28,981 nucleotides of DNA from an uncultured Oscillospiraceae bacterium (GTDB lineage Bacteria > Bacillota > Clostridia > Oscillospirales > Ruminococcaceae). Every line of letters begins with the position of its first letter. Positions within the stretch are counted from its first letter, which is position 1. Below are positions 28,913-28,981 of this stretch, piece after piece. The position numbers were made by a program, and so were the translations under genes. The stretch lies in contig CAKTAM010000013.1 of the NCBI GenBank assembly GCA_934527255.1, positions 1 through 28,981 of the forward strand, read 5' to 3'. The notes under the pieces were generated by a model. That model did not search any database. It was given only the letters and a program-made list of their open reading frames with translations, and was not told where the DNA came from.

Positions 28913-28981
28913 TTGGACTTAGGGATTTGCAAAAAACTATAAGCCGACCTTTCTTCAAGCGGAAATAAATCAAGCCCACAC
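28913..28981 (-). other. AT-rich edge segment of unknown nature
   Basis: This stretch is visibly lower in GC than the rest. Minus-strand frames remain open from the edge for 24-42 codons (one reads VGLIYFRLKKGRLIVFCKSL in the short frame), but without a start or a recognisable product. It may be the tail of a gene or repeat outside the window. Confidence 0.2.

Overview
This 28,981-base window is GC-rich bacterial chromosome carrying the main ribosomal protein supercluster (S10, spc and alpha operons fused) on the minus strand. Gene order, RqcH, Mini-RNase III, zinc-type S14 and S4, and a YadA-unrelated XRE/repeat regulator point to a Firmicutes, most likely class Clostridia, family Oscillospiraceae/Ruminococcaceae (relatives of Faecalibacterium, Subdoligranulum or Gemmiger). 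That assignment is inference from protein style and GC content, not from a search. No rRNA, tRNA, insertion sequence, prophage or CRISPR array was seen.

Layout, left to right. 1-746 (-): 5' part of an XRE-family DNA-binding protein whose C-terminal half is a 15-residue tandem repeat with one cysteine per repeat; it runs off the left edge. 1026-2471 (-): rRNA m5C methyltransferase (RsmF type). 2611-2787 (+): a 58-residue disordered basic/acidic protein behind a structured leader. 2917-4646 (-): mrnC and obgE. 4899-5482 (-): rplU and rpmA, with a clear promoter and terminator, and without the prp gene usually found between them in Firmicutes. 5794-6333 (+) and 6491-7177 (-): two convergent lipoprotein genes, the second FMN_bind-like. 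7730-23611 (-): 32 genes in transcription order rpsJ rplC rplD rplW rplB rpsS rplV rpsC rplP rpmC rpsQ rplN rplX rplE rpsN rpsH rplF rplR rpsE rpmD rplO secY adk map KOW-protein infA rpmJ rpsM rpsK rpsD rpoA rplQ. 24047-28782 (-): DEAD-box helicase, DUF1858 protein, trmK, nif3-like and rqcH, probably one transcript from a near-consensus promoter.

Almost everything serves translation: ribosomal proteins of both subunits, IF-1, protein export (SecY), N-terminal Met removal (Map), ribosome assembly (ObgE, DEAD helicase), rRNA/tRNA maturation (MrnC, RsmF, TrmK) and rescue of stalled 50S subunits (RqcH). Within the 32-gene operon most genes abut or overlap; the few longer gaps (68-143 nt) each hold GC-rich hairpins without U-tracts.

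Most notable: the XRE regulator with a cysteine-laddered repeat domain and a pair of palindromic sites upstream of it; the S10 operon leader, whose promoter is embedded in the rqcH terminator and which can form two mutually exclusive hairpins; L27 lacking its N-terminal extension together with absence of the Prp protease gene; and the FMN_bind-like lipoprotein with a serine-rich C-terminal tail.
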